From NCBI GenBank assembly GCA_019096065.1, contig JAGUCH010000003.1:8866001-8930000 (forward strand): a DNA stretch of 64,000 nt, written 5' to 3'. Below, in pieces: positions 9,826 through 20,838 of the stretch. The position numbers and the translations under genes were made by a program. Within the stretch, counting starts at the first letter, position 1. Each line of letters opens with the position of its first letter. The notes under the pieces were generated by a model, which saw nothing but the letters and a program-made list of their open reading frames with translations, did not search any database and was not told the origin of the DNA. This DNA comes from Paracyclopina nana (Eukaryota > Arthropoda > Copepoda > Cyclopoida > Cyclopettidae).

Positions 9826-10425
9826 CTGATGACGCTTCATTGTGGCGCGATATTACAAAATATCGGAGCGAAATTAAAGGAAATATCGATGCTTAATAAT
9901 TTAAGGTAAAAGGGCGATCCCATATTCGAATTTTTAGTCAAGCTACATTACTTAAACAGCAACATTACTTGATCAGTTAAGTTCAGCTTGTTCAAGTCAA
10001 GTTCGGTTCGTTTTAGCCATGTTCAGTTGACCGCTGAGCTGACACGCCAACGCGTTGTACATCAGCAGCTGATGAGCAAAGTTAGCTTTTCTCAATTAAG
10101 CAAGCTTCAGCTACTACGCATAAGAGAAAACTTTTTGTTGCTGAGTTCAGTTGCCAAACTGAACTAAGCTAGGCAAGCAAGCTAGTACTACATAAAATTA
10201 AGCTAAGTTAAGTTCTATCTACATAAATATCTGCGAACTGAACTGAACTCAACTTAACTTTTTACCTAACTTAACTTCACTAACAGGTCAATATGGGAAC
10301 GCCCTAAAGGCTTTTGATCCCAAAAGAACAACTTCGAAGAAATAGTTCGTAATATGATTTTGCAAATACCCGATATTTCCAAATATCATCATAATATCGC
10401 GCCATAATGACGCGTCGTTAAATAA
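9826..10425. mobile_element. ~600 bp inverted-repeat element
   Basis: The left end (TGTGGCGCGATATTA, near 9840) is matched in inverse at the right (TAATATCGCGCCATAATGA, near 10390). A second inner pair, GGGCGATCCCATATT (9912) and AATATGGGAACGCCC (10291), nests inside. The middle is low-complexity GTTCAG/CTGAAC sequence. Nothing coding is seen. Confidence 0.65.
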
Positions 10426-10915
10426 AGTGAACCAGCCCTAGTGCAGACTATGAAAGTCACTTTATAATTTATTCCTATTGTAGTCAAATTTTAGGGATTT
10501 ATGTGGGTGTTTTTTGGGGACACGACATATTTTTAAAAGTTACTAAATCTTGCAGAAAGCAGTAAATTGACTTACAGGGATATGCTAAATTCTAGATGAA
10601 GAATCGTGGCTGAAGTATTTTAGCAGAATTTGATGGAAATAATTTTTAGGCTAACAAGCATTTTTTATGTTTGAATGCGCGGTAGAAGTGGCGTTAGACT
10701 TTCACATTCGTTTGCCCGTTGAAAAGCTCTTCGAAAAGCCTTTTCGATTTTTGCATGTTGGGGTGGGCGAATTTATCCACCAGCACTAGCCGCCTCGCTT
10801 CTACTAGTGTGCTTGCAGAGGCGAATGACTAAAAATTGGTTGCCTACTTTGCAGCGGCTGTAAAGTTAGAAGAGCTGTCTGGAAAAGTTAGTAGCTTCAA
10901 ATCTCGTCGTTTTAG

Positions 10916-12123
10916 GATCTGCAATCGAAGCTAAAGAGAGAGCACGAAGAGCGAGAGATTGACTTTGAGGAGATGAAGCAGAAGCAACAGAACGACCGAA
11001 ATGCCCTCGAGGAGAAACTGCTCAAGGAGAAGCAGGCGCTGCGGGACTTTTTCGGCGCGGAGCAGCTGGACCTGAACAAGCGCCTGGACAAGCTCAACTT
11101 GGACCGCATGTCCGATACGGCCGACATCCAAGCCAAGCTCGGCTTGGTCGGAAAGTCAGCGTCACGCCATTTGGAAACCCTTCGCGCACAACTCTTCCGC
11201 GAGTGCCAAACGCTCTTCGAGTTGGCCACAAAGCCCTGCTCGGTGGTCTTCGATGCCTTCAGAGACGACTCCTACACCGACGGCGGGGAGGACTACTTGA
11301 CCTTTACCGGCACCACCGTCAACATCGGCCAAGCCATGAACCCCAAGTCGGGGGAGTTCGTCACCCCCGAGCCTGGCCTGTATTTATTCCTCGTCACCTG
11401 TTGCACCTTCGACATGAAGAAGTGCCTGGTGTCCATCAGAAAGAACGGCAAGGACGTCGCAAGTCTGTTCGACCAAGACGGCGACACAAACAAGGTAATT
11501 ACCATTTGGCCAAATGAGTCATCGCGATATTGATTGTGCATATGCAGGGCAGAACCATGGTGGGCCAAAATGTGCTCCTCGAGCTGCTGGAAGGGGACAA
11601 GGTGCAGCTCTACGTCTACACGTCCTCCGGCATCTCCGACCACAAGAACTCGCACTACACCCAGTTCATTGGCTGCCTCCTGAGGCCGTCGGTCGAAACG
11701 TTGGCCTGCATCATGCGCAAGCTGGGCTCCTCCGACGCCCTGGACGATGACGTGAGCATCGCCGAGGGCGACGCTTCGGTTCGAGTCGTCAAAAACGGCG
11801 GAGGGGAGGGGAGGAGCCGGAGGGGTGGATCCAAAAGTCGGGTATTGTCTCCCCCACCCGCGACGGCCAATTCGGCCAGCTTGACGACCGTGGCCTCCGA
11901 CAGCGTCATCAAGGAAGAGGATGATGGTGATGTCACCAATGGCGTGGAGGAAAAGCCGAAAGCCGCCCAGTCCTACCTAGCGTTGACCAAGCTAGGGATG
12001 GGCAAAAAGGAGAAGCCCGAGGAGAACAACAACAACAGCATAAAGCCAGCCAAGGAAGGCAAGCGAAAAAGCATGGCCGAAATGGCCTCGTCCACCCTCA
12101 AAGGCCTGGCAACCAAGATGTAG
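10916..12123 (+). CDS. coiled-coil protein with C-terminal C1q domain (5' end not found)
   Basis: Two exons are clear: 10916-11494 and 11548-12123 (TAG), joined in phase 0 by a 53-bp intron. The first opens after a TTTTAG acceptor, so at least one upstream exon is missing. It encodes a Lys/Glu-rich coiled coil, then a C1q/TNF-type beta domain that starts at about CSVVFDAFRDDSY and crosses the intron, with the GLYLFLVTC and YTQFIGCLL strands near its ends. No collagen repeat is seen. A basic, Ser-rich tail of about 140 residues follows. C1q-domain proteins are usually secreted trimers that bind ligands; whether this one is secreted cannot be told without the first exon. It converges on the GPCR gene with 76 bp between the stops. 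Confidence 0.75.
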
Positions 12124-12199
12124 CGCCAATTTTCTCACTTTTCGTACGCCTTTTTATAGCCATCTTTTTTTTTCTTTCTCACTCACGATTATACGACAA

Positions 12200-14041
12200 T
12201 TATGTACCTAAAAGCGTCTCGCTTTCGCACAGCTTGATTTGGTCCATTTCAATTTCGACGAAGGGCCTCTCCTTGACCAATTTCACCCTGGTGGACACGA
12301 GGTGTCTGCCGTCCACGCGGCACGATTGCCCGGCGTGCAAGGCCTCCTCGTCGTCGGGCCTGGAGGACAAAGTTTGCGGGTTATGGCCCTGAGCCGCCAA
12401 CGAGCATCTACATTAAAACATTAGCTAGATGCATTAAAAGCTGCATAGAAAGCTGAGCAATCTCCCTCACGATGACTGCTCTAATTCCATCATCGTCAGA
12501 GCGGTTGATTCGTTGCTTTTTCCTGCATTACCTCGACTCTAAGCTCCTGTTGGGACACATGCGAGAATGGGTGACTGGAGATGGAGCCCGTCTCAGCCGT
12601 AGCATTGCCAAAAACGTGGCTCGAAACTGAAATCGAGCGAAGAAACATGTGTTGATAAATTGCCGCTGCTTATGCACTTTTGCTGCGCACGTTGAAGATA
12701 AAGCTTTGAAAGCTTCGTCTTGCTTTTCACAAACAGCAACAAAAGAATGATTATTTACGAGCAGGTAAATGCCAGACGAACATCTTTTAAAAATAAGCAA
12801 GAAGCGTAAGGTGTATGCACCTGCGTTCCGGTCACCATGAAGAGGAAGATGTTGGCGGAGGCGTTCATCACCAAGAGCACGTGGTTCACGCTTATCATCA
12901 CCGTCACCCACAGGGGCGAGCGGAACTGAAGCTTTTTGGCCTGGCAGGCCCGAATGTGGCTGAGGCTGCCGAGGTCGTACAGGGTCAGAGCCAGTTTGCC
13001 CACGTTGCAGAACAAGAAGAAAAAGACGATGAGGATGAGGATGCGAGCCAACTTGGCCTCCCGCTTTTGGTGACTGGAAGCCTGCGCGCAACGGCATCGC
13101 CATATAAATAATTTGCTGCTGGAGCAAATGGTAAATTTACCCTCGACGAGACCACTTTCTCCGCCTCGTGGAGTTGGTGGATGATTTTTCCGTTCAAGAC
13201 GAGGAGGAGGACGAAGGGAATGAAGGCGAGCAAAATGGCTCGGATCCAGCTGAGGTACCAATACTGGTAGTCGGGTTCCAGCCTCAACTCGGTCGGCTCG
13301 ATGGTGGTCACGTTGCCGCTCCTGCTGACGAAATAGTCATGGAGGGCGCGATCGAAAGGGTTAGCTTACTTGGTCACCGCCCGAAACTCGAGGAACTTGG
13401 GCACGTTGACCAGCACGGAGATGAGGATGACCGGCAGCATGTAGTGACACGTGCGCCGCTTCAAGGACCCCATGTTGCCGCCCGCCGGCCGAAGGGAGGG
13501 CTGGTTGCGGTCTTGCTGCAGCAGAAAGGGGTGGCAGATGGCCATGTACCTGCGAAGAGGGGCGCGTTACGCGGCGATAAACGAACGGGGAAAAGTTGCG
13601 CACCGCTCGACGGCAATGGCCAGGGTGACGAAGATGGAGAGCGAGTAGACGATGTTGTGCATGGGGTACACGAATTGCGGCCAAATGTTGACGTAGACCG
13701 GCGTGGTGTAGTTGAGCAGGCGGAAGCCCTTCTTCAGCCCGTGCTCGATCAGGGAGAAGCCGGCAAAGAGCGAGTCGACGATGCACAGCATCACGATCAG
13801 CTGAAACGAGGACAATAGAGGCTGTCGACCATCGGCCGCCTAGCTTCCGCACCTGGTTGAACACGTTGCTCAGGCTGATGCGGTTGAGCACGACCACGGT
13901 GATCGTGTTGCCCACGATGCCGATGAGCGCGGTGAGCGAGAGGGCCACGCCCTCGAGCCAGAAAACCGTCGTCACTTCCGACCGGTCCACCGTGGAGGCG
14001 TTCAAGCAGAAACGCGACAAGTCCTCGGAGTCGTTGGACAT
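12200..14041 (-). CDS. rhodopsin-like peptide GPCR, FMRFamide-receptor-like
   Basis: Seven exons read in phase: 14041-13853, 13800-13604, 13549-13370, 13324-13141, 13081-12821, 12626-12532 and 12407-12200, giving 437 residues. The N-terminus has N-glycosylation sequons. TM1 holds GIVGNTITV, TM2 has LCIVDSLF, and TM3 ends in ERYMAICHPF, the DRY-box equivalent. TM4 has the LPVILISVLVNVPKFLEF stretch typical of arthropod FMRFamide/myosuppressin-type receptors. TM6 and TM7 are in exon 5, and TM7 carries NASANIFLF where NPxxY is usual. The intron at 13325-13369 is only 45 bp. The ligand is inferred from the TM3-TM4 pattern and remains uncertain. Confidence 0.82.
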
Positions 14042-15525
14042 GATTGCCAATTGGGATCGCGGGGTGAACTGAGCTCTCCTCAAGGAGCTCTGGCTCTCTC
14101 GCTCAACGCGGCTCCCTCGCTTTCGTCTCTCGGCAATGAAGCTCATCCATAAGGATTGCTGCGCCGTTCCGAATTGTAAGAATGCCAATGAGTTGGCACT
14201 TTTCACGCGCAAGAACAACAATCGCGCTTACACAGCATTAAAACTGCTTTATGGCCAGGCAGTTGAAGTTGATGTTGAAAAGCTAGGCAAGCAATCGCAA
14301 CTCGCGCTCAAGCCGCTTGCTAGCGTGGCAGGAAGCTTCGTAATGTGGCTGCGGAAATGCAAATGCTATGGACCACTTTGCAACATTGAGGCCGTGTGCG
14401 CGGATTGCCCTTTAAAAATAGCCAACTGCTCGTTTCTTGCGCTCATGGAGTGCCGATGTAGCCGCAGTATTCGTAGCACTGCGAACCAACCTTTCAAAAT
14501 GACGGCAAGCAAAAAGCTTTTCAAAACCTCAGCACGTATATGTAGCTTTTTGCCGTGCGCTAGCTTGTTGGGCCCCGCCGAGTTCCGAGCGCGATGCCAT
14601 TAAAGCGACGCAGCCAGTTACATTTTGACAATGCTGGTTGTGGAAAAGCAACACTCGATCCAATGCAGCAGTCAGCGATGAGCCTCCGTAGGCAACGCGC
14701 ATTAATATTTGAGCGCGGCACACAGACCACAATATCTGACATTTCCCAGAAGCCGCTCCCATCATCATCATCATCGTGACTTTGAGCTTGACTTTGAAAA
14801 TGAAAAATAACTCCGGTGAGACGCGACGATCAGGCTTTGGCATGTAGAGAGTAGCGCACCGAATAGCGAATGTAGGACACGCACGCCAAGTTAATGCATC
14901 TTCCATGAGAATCTGGCAGGCATATGTATATACGCACATAAAAAAATGCCGCAGCTAAAATGAAATGTGACATGGACACACTTGCCTAGATATCTTGCTG
15001 CTCTCGCCCTTTTATAGACAGGAGAAGTCGGCATAAATCCTGAACTAGCTAGGGGTTCAAGGCGACTTGGCTTCGCCGCCTCGGATCATTTGAGCGGAGC
15101 GAGCAAAGTGAAGTGCGAGCAAAAGTGGAATCACATGGCAAACCCCTTGAAAATGCTCGTAGATAAAGTGATTATTGGGAGGCAAACGAAAAATGTCGAC
15201 ATTCTGGCTTTAACAACGAGAACTAATATAATATGATTGATGGATATTTGAAAAATAGCCCTAAGGACATTGGCGACATCCGCAATTCCATTTGCTTGCT
15301 TCCTTTCAAAATCTCTCTTGGCAATGGAATCCTCTTGGTTGAAATAACAAAGCCAAACAATAGCTCTTGCGCGCACAACGTACATACAAGCTTCCGATGG
15401 ATTTCTCGTAAGGCTAATAAAAACAACCTTCATCTTATTCGTGCTTGGCCTCAGAATCATGCATTGTCTCCCATGAGAATCATTCGCGTTTTGCTTCGAA
15501 ACTCACTCGTATCCAGAGAGGAAGC
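14042..15525. other. intergenic, no supported gene
   Basis: This lies between the GPCR start and the DNAL4-like gene. Several short open frames exist on both strands, the longest about 150 codons at 14136-14603, but they lack domains, convincing splice sites or compositional support. The GPCR promoter should lie at its left end. Confidence 0.5.
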
Positions 15526-15700
15526 ATGAGTAGAGGCCAAGAAAACAGCAGTTCTCCCATTAAAAGTAGGAGAGGAGGTAGCAATCCGAGTTTGGATGAT
15601 GGACGTTCGTTTTTGTGGGGGAGGTGAGAAAAATTAAAATTGTCTTTCATTTTTCAGACGGTCGCTGACAAGTTTTGCTATCGCTCAAACTTTCGATATA
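15526..15700 (+). other. possible upstream exon of the DNAL4-like gene
   Basis: ATG 15526 begins a 98-nt frame ending in AG/GTGAGA at 15623. A TTTTTCAG acceptor ends at 15657, and the spliced frame then continues without a stop into ATG 15701. The implied intron is 34 bp, shorter than any other here. It may be a real N-terminal extension or simply a spliced or unspliced 5' UTR. Confidence 0.4.
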
Positions 15701-17089
15701 ATGGCTGACGCAGAGACCGAAGAAAGCACAACGGAGCACTCGAAGCCACCGAGGTTGTTAAATTACCATTTTAAAAAGTTTCCTGGGGTCGGCTTGATGA
15801 CTTGAGCCGAAGCACATGAAGGAGAATCACGAAAATCGTGGCTTAACGAACGGCCGTTTTTCTGATATCCTATACATGTGATAGGCCAACCATCCACTAC
15901 TAAAAAGCTTCCATTTCTAGATTCAATTACGGGATCGTGATGCAGTCCGACATCATTCACGAGGGCACGAAAAGGGACATAGTGGATCTCTGCCAAGTAA
16001 CTGGTTAATTGTAGGAAAAAGCCTTCCGAAGCCTTACTGTTTATTTATGAAATAGATTGCGTGCGAAAAGTTTGCTGCCGCTGAAAAGACTCCCAAGGAA
16101 AGGGACAACCAAGCTGCCGCCGCAATGATTAAGGTGAGCACCAACAAAAACAGCCACACAACAATTACCCAATTTACCTACGCTATATGCCAAGCGGAAC
16201 GTGAGCGCGCGAGAAAAAAGTTCGTTTAATCAATGGCTCGCTAGATGGGCGTGCAGTCTACATAGCATAATGTAGTAGTGATGGAACGAGCCGGAAATTT
16301 TCAGCTTGATCAAGCTTCAAGCTTTTTGAAAAGTGTTCGAGCGATCCCAAGCTTTTGAAAATTATTTTCAAGCTTTTTCAAGCTCAAAATTTCACATTTC
16401 AAGCTTTTTTCAAGCTTTTCACTTTTTTAGAATTTTAACATAAAAAATGGCGATTAGTCACCAGATTTGACAAAATTACCCAAAAGCGCAAATAATGACA
16501 GATATAGCTTTAACTTAGATTTAAGTTCTCCCTCAAGTATTAGTTAATTTTAAAATCAGCCCTTTTTGTTTTGATTAAAAATGGATTAAGTTTTTTTTGG
16601 GTGTCAAGCTTTTTCAAGCTTTGCATTTTTGGGTTTCAAGCTTTTTCAAGCTTTTCAAAATTTGGTTCGAGCAATCCCAAGCTTTTTGCTTATGTAGCTC
16701 AAGCTGGGTTTCAGCTTCAAGCTTTCAAGCCAAGCTGAAACTCGTTCCATCACTATAATGTAGTGTGTCAAAAATAATTGGAAGAGCCGCAGCGAACTCG
16801 CTAGCTTTTGTGCCAAGCTATGTAAAATTAGTTTTGTTGGCAAAGGCCTTCAAGAAATGCAATGCTGAGGCAATATATTTTTTAACCTAGAATTCCTCCT
16901 CGGGGGAAATTCTTGTTGAAATGAGGCAGCTGCAATTCTTTGCAGGAGTCGGTGGACAAAAAGCTCGGCGGTCCTTACAACGTGGTGGTGGGCGAGGCTT
17001 TCAGCGTGGACATTGACTTCATCCAGCATACCTTCTTCTACATGGTCTTCGGGGGATACCTGGGCATTTTTATTTGGAAATGCATCTAG
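15701..17089 (+). CDS. DNAL4: dynein light chain, DNAL4-like
   Basis: Four exons: 15701-15753, 15921-15996, 16056-16133 and 16946-17089, 116 residues. The protein follows the axonemal dynein light chain 4 pattern: DIVDLCQIACEKF, then AAAAMIKESVDKKLGG, the VVVGEAFSVDI strand, and a C-terminal FFYMVFGGYLGIFIWKC that closely parallels the LC8-fold end of DNAL4. The protein would act in dynein motor complexes of cilia or flagella. The third intron holds a hAT-type MITE (16276-16755). An upstream exon, 15526-15623, joins in frame through a 34-bp intron and could add about 47 residues. The stop codon overlaps that of the opposite-strand neighbour. Confidence 0.85.
16276..16755. mobile_element. hAT-type MITE, 480 bp
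   Basis: The ends are perfect 15-bp inverted repeats, TAGTGATGGAACGAG and CTCGTTCCATCACTA, flanked by the direct 8-bp duplication TAATGTAG (16268-16275 and 16756-16763). Eight-base duplications and TAGTGATGG-like termini are typical of hAT elements. The interior is rich in CAAGCTTTT repeats and has no transposase. It sits in intron 3 of the DNAL4-like gene. Confidence 0.85.
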
Positions 17090-17611
17090 CTCTCTTCGCT
17101 TTTGATCTTGGTCCGTGCATTGATGACCGAGTCCAACCTTTGGCACGAACTGCTCTCAGACCAGATCTGCTCGTCGGAGCCATCTTCCGCTGACAGCTCG
17201 GCAAGCGTAGCGCTCATGTACTGAAAACGAATAAATTAGAAGGTGCCGGGAAAGCGGCTAGCTCGCTCTCACCTGCTCAATGTCCATGTCCGGAACATCC
17301 TTGAGCTTCTGCGACACGAACTCCAGGGCCTTGCATTGGCCGTCAAACCGGCGCTGGAGCCTGGCGTGGCGGATGGAGACGGCCTTCAGCTCCTCCATCA
17401 CCTTGGCCCTCTCCGTGGGGTCAACGATGAATTGGCTCACCTTCTCTGCAGCGGACTCGTAGTTCTCGCCGGTGGCCACCAGCAGTTGCCTCTGCTTCTC
17501 CATTGTCGCTCCATTCGAATTGTCAGCTGACGCCCGCGGTTGAAACAAAATAAAAACAATATTCAGCTGATGAAGGAGGATGATCATTAGGCGCTCCGCC
17601 AAACTCGTCAT
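17086..17611 (-). CDS. small coiled-coil protein, family not recognised
   Basis: Two exons: 17611-17273 and 17220-17086, joined in phase 0. The start may be ATG 17611 or, more likely for a soluble protein, ATG 17504 (MEKQRQLLVATGENYESA). The core is a helical, Lys/Glu-rich segment (VMEELKAVSIRHARLQRRFD, then ALEFVSQKLKDVPDMDIEQ), and exon 2 adds an acidic tail ending in SEES. Size and helicity recall small subunits of complexes such as BLOC-1, BORC or kinetochore assemblies, but no diagnostic motif is seen. It is divergent from SELENOO, about 100-200 bp start to start, and its stop overlaps that of the DNAL4-like gene. Confidence 0.65.
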
Positions 17612-17714
17612 CTTCAGCAGCCTCCTGGCAGTGACGAAGGCTGACGTGTGCCGGGTAATTAGTCAATACGCATGCACAGAATGACAAGTGATTAACGCCG
17701 CCTCCAAGCAGGCG

Positions 17715-20172
17715 ATGTCATCTTCGTTGAAGGCCACTACCTTGGCCCAATGGGCCCTCGCTAACGAGCAAAAGCTCTTGGCTCTCCCAATCGATTCGGA
17801 GGAGGACAACTTTATTAGGTCGAACGTGCAGAAGGCCATTTTTTCCCGAGTCTCGCCCACTCCTTTTCAGAGTAGGCCGAGGCTCGTTTGCCACAGGTAA
17901 ATATTGATGGCCCACAAGTGGTAGGTAAACGTTACAGTCTGCCCGTGGCTGCGCTCCGCCGTTCCCTGGGGAAACGCGAGGCTACCAAAATCCACGGCGT
18001 ACTGCCGGCACCAGACGGATAACCAGCCCACGTCCTCCGACCTCAGGCCTTCGGGCAACACGACCGAAACAGTGGCATCGGACATCTTGCCCAAGGGAGT
18101 CGATGATCCTGCAGGGAAAGCTATTTGAACACCAGATGAAGATACACTTGTCCCATGTTTGCCCGCGTAGAAAAATGCATCCGGAGCTTGACCTGGAACG
18201 GGTGATACATGATCGCGGAGAGGTCAATAACGTTGATTATATACCGTCGTAGTAGAAGTTTGATATTTCCAATGAGGTGGAGTTCCCCACTTGCACATTT
18301 CCTTTCACTCCATGAGCCTTGGTTGCTACAGATCCGATCAAAATTTTGCCACTGCAGAGTTGAGGAATGTTGAGAAAAGTAGTGACAACGAACAACATTC
18401 CGCAGCGAAGCATGACGGCGAAATAAGGGCCAATGGTTGAGTTGCCTTGACCTACTTTTAAAACCCACTAAATTAGTAAATCAGGTACAATCAATATGAA
18501 GGAAAGCCCTCTTTTCAGCTCGGATGCGTTGGAAGACCTGCTTGATATGGATGCCGCTTTGATGGTCCAAGATCCTGCCTTCACCGACTGGGTGTCAGGC
18601 AATGTAGTTCTAAAGAACTCCACTCCTCTAGCGCATCGCTACGGCGGCTATCAATTCGGCTATTGGGTAAAAATGACTTGATGATCTCTTGGCTGCTAAA
18701 GGTGATGACTTTTTGCAACAGGCCAATCAACTAGGAGACGGTCGAGCCATCTTGCTAGGAGAGTATATTAGCTCCCAAGGCCAAAGGTGCGAACTGCAGC
18801 TTAAGGGGTCTGGCAAGACACCTTTTTCCAGATTCGGCGACGGAAGAGCAGTCCTGAGGTCATCTATACGAGAATTTCTATGCTCCGAGGCCATGCATCA
18901 CCTAGGGGTGCCCACATCAAGAGCCGCTGCGCTTATAGTAAAGGGCAAAAAGTTACACAAACAATGCATTCTTCTAATCCTATCCTCTTTGGCAAGGTGA
19001 CGGATGACACAGTGCTCAGGGACATTTTTTACAATGGAAATACCAAGGCGGAAAAATGCGCCGTTGTGCTCAGGTACCGAAGTTTAAATTGTTCTAGAAG
19101 GATGATCTTTTGAAAGTCGGGTTTCTTCCGCTACAGGCTCGCTCCGTCATGGTTCAGAATTGGCTCTTTGGAAATATTAGCCAAGAGCTCGGAAACCGAG
19201 GAGCTCAACCAGCTTGTAGACTTTATCTTGGACAACCATTTCACCGAGGTCAAGCAAGAGAGCAGAGATGATTGGATTTTGGCCATGTTTTCCTCCATTG
19301 TGCAGTCCACTGCCAAAATGGTGGCTCAATGGATGAGCGTGGGATTCACTCATGGAGTGCTTAACACCGATAATCTCAGCCTTCTCTCAATCACCATTGA
19401 TTACGGGCCTTTCGGATTTTTGGATGCTTTCGATCCTGATTTCACACCCAATCACTCGGACGAGGACGGAAGGTATCAGTACGATGCACAGCCAGCCATT
19501 TGTAAGTGGAACCTGGGAAAGTTGGCCGCTGCACTGACGTCCATAATTCCGAGTATGGCCTTCTTCTTGCCGTTAGATTATAATTACTGACAGTACATAT
19601 GTTTCATAGCTTCGAAGCGAACGCAATTGCAAATGATTCTGGAAGGCTTCGACAAGACCTATGAAGACGAGCACAGGCGACTGTTCCGTCGAAAGCTGGG
19701 CCTGGTTCAGGCAAATGATCATGATGGAGAGTTGATCAACGACCTGCTTCTCGAAGCCTTTGCCGCGTCCGGTGCAGATTTTAGTCAAGCTTTCAGAGAC
19801 ATGTCAGAAACCAGGGTTGATGAGTGGCTCCTGGCCGAGGCCGACGATAAGAAGTGGGGCCTTAAACAACTGCTGGCCGTAAAAACATTCAAAGTCTTTG
19901 TCGAGGCATACAAGAAAAGGCTAGAGTCTGAAGAATTGACGGAGCACGAACGTATGGTATTGATGCAAAGCGTCAACCCAAGATATGTCTTGCGAAATTG
20001 GATGGCTCAGAGCACCATAGAGAGGGCGGAAAGGGATGACTTTTCGGGAGTCCAACTGTTGCACAAGGTTTTGAAGGCACCTTTTGAGTTGCAAGACGAA
20101 GCTGAAAAGGCTGGATTCGCTAGCCCAGTGCCGAGTTGGTCAAAGAAATTGGTTGTCAGCTGCTCAAGTTAA
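17715..20172 (+). CDS. SELENOO: selenoprotein O homologue, cysteine form (protein AMPylase)
   Basis: Six exons: 17715-17896, 18519-18666, 18722-18937, 18997-19073, 19137-19552 and 19610-20172, 533 residues. It matches the SelO/YdiU family: [50 protein letters not shown], the catalytic [10 protein letters not shown] and [15 protein letters not shown], then RRKLGLVQ. SelO is a mitochondrial pseudokinase that transfers AMP to proteins and is tied to redox control. The vertebrate protein ends in a selenocysteine three residues from the terminus; here that place is TGC (20161-20163), so the protein ends SCSS. A DM13 gene lies in intron 1 on the other strand. Confidence 0.92.
17867..18413 (-). CDS. 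secreted DM13-domain protein nested in SELENOO intron 1
   Basis: Two exons: 18413-18245 and 18192-17867 (TGA), 164 residues. The start gives a signal peptide ([15 protein letters not shown]). A single DM13 domain follows: the [20 protein letters not shown] strand, [14 protein letters not shown] across the splice, VVLPEGLRS, and the family signature [21 protein letters not shown]13 domains occur in Skeletor-type and other extracellular arthropod proteins, and a redox role for the conserved Cys has been proposed. The gene lies within SELENOO intron 1 except for its last 30 nt, which are antisense to SELENOO exon 1 (17867-17896). The residues after the domain may be altered if a further intron exists. 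Confidence 0.8.
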
Positions 20173-20838
20173 TTGGTTCTCCTCGGTTTATTCAGATTGA
20201 ATAGTAGTTGTGTGTTGACATTGATTTACAGCATTTGAGACTAGCATCAGTTAAAATAGTCAATTGTTTGGTAAATTAAACGTCTAATTTCTAGTTGTGA
20301 GCCGTACTCGACCATGTTCCATCAAAGTAGGAAAGCTGCAAAACATCCATTAACAAATGGGTTGGTCACGCGTGGTTCTTTCCCAGCGGTAGTTACACCC
20401 ACAACAGAGTTAGGCTTTGCTCAAAAAAGGGGTGGTTTCACTCAAGAAGAAAGAGACATTGGACACACTTAAGCGCGACCAACTCATTTCATAATTTTTA
20501 CATAAAGCAACGTTCAGATCTTTTGTTCGTTAAATCATTTTGCGAGCGTGCACGTTGGGAAGGGTCATTGTAGTGAACATCGGGAAAGGAAAAGAGAGCC
20601 AATGCGTGGTATGATGTTCACTAAAACTCGGAAAAAATTGTTGCAGAGAGCTGATGCACAAGACTCAAAATGTACCCCTGCCTCAGGCATTGATTAACAA
20701 GGTGGATTGTACTAGTTGAGGCTGCTGCAAAATACGAATCAGGCTTCATTTTTTCAATGAATTGAAGATCAAGTATTAACTCATGTGAAATACTCACACC
20801 TACTCGAACGAATAATCACTAATTAAAGCTACTTACTT
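20173..20838. other. intergenic between SELENOO and LPGAT1 3' ends
   Basis: AT-rich, holding the 3' UTRs of two convergent genes. No gene or clear repeat is seen. Confidence 0.5.

Noticed and set aside
14136-14603. 155-codon Cys-rich frame upstream of the GPCR
   Set aside because: No recognisable fold, no signal peptide, and equally long frames on the other strand; treated as chance.
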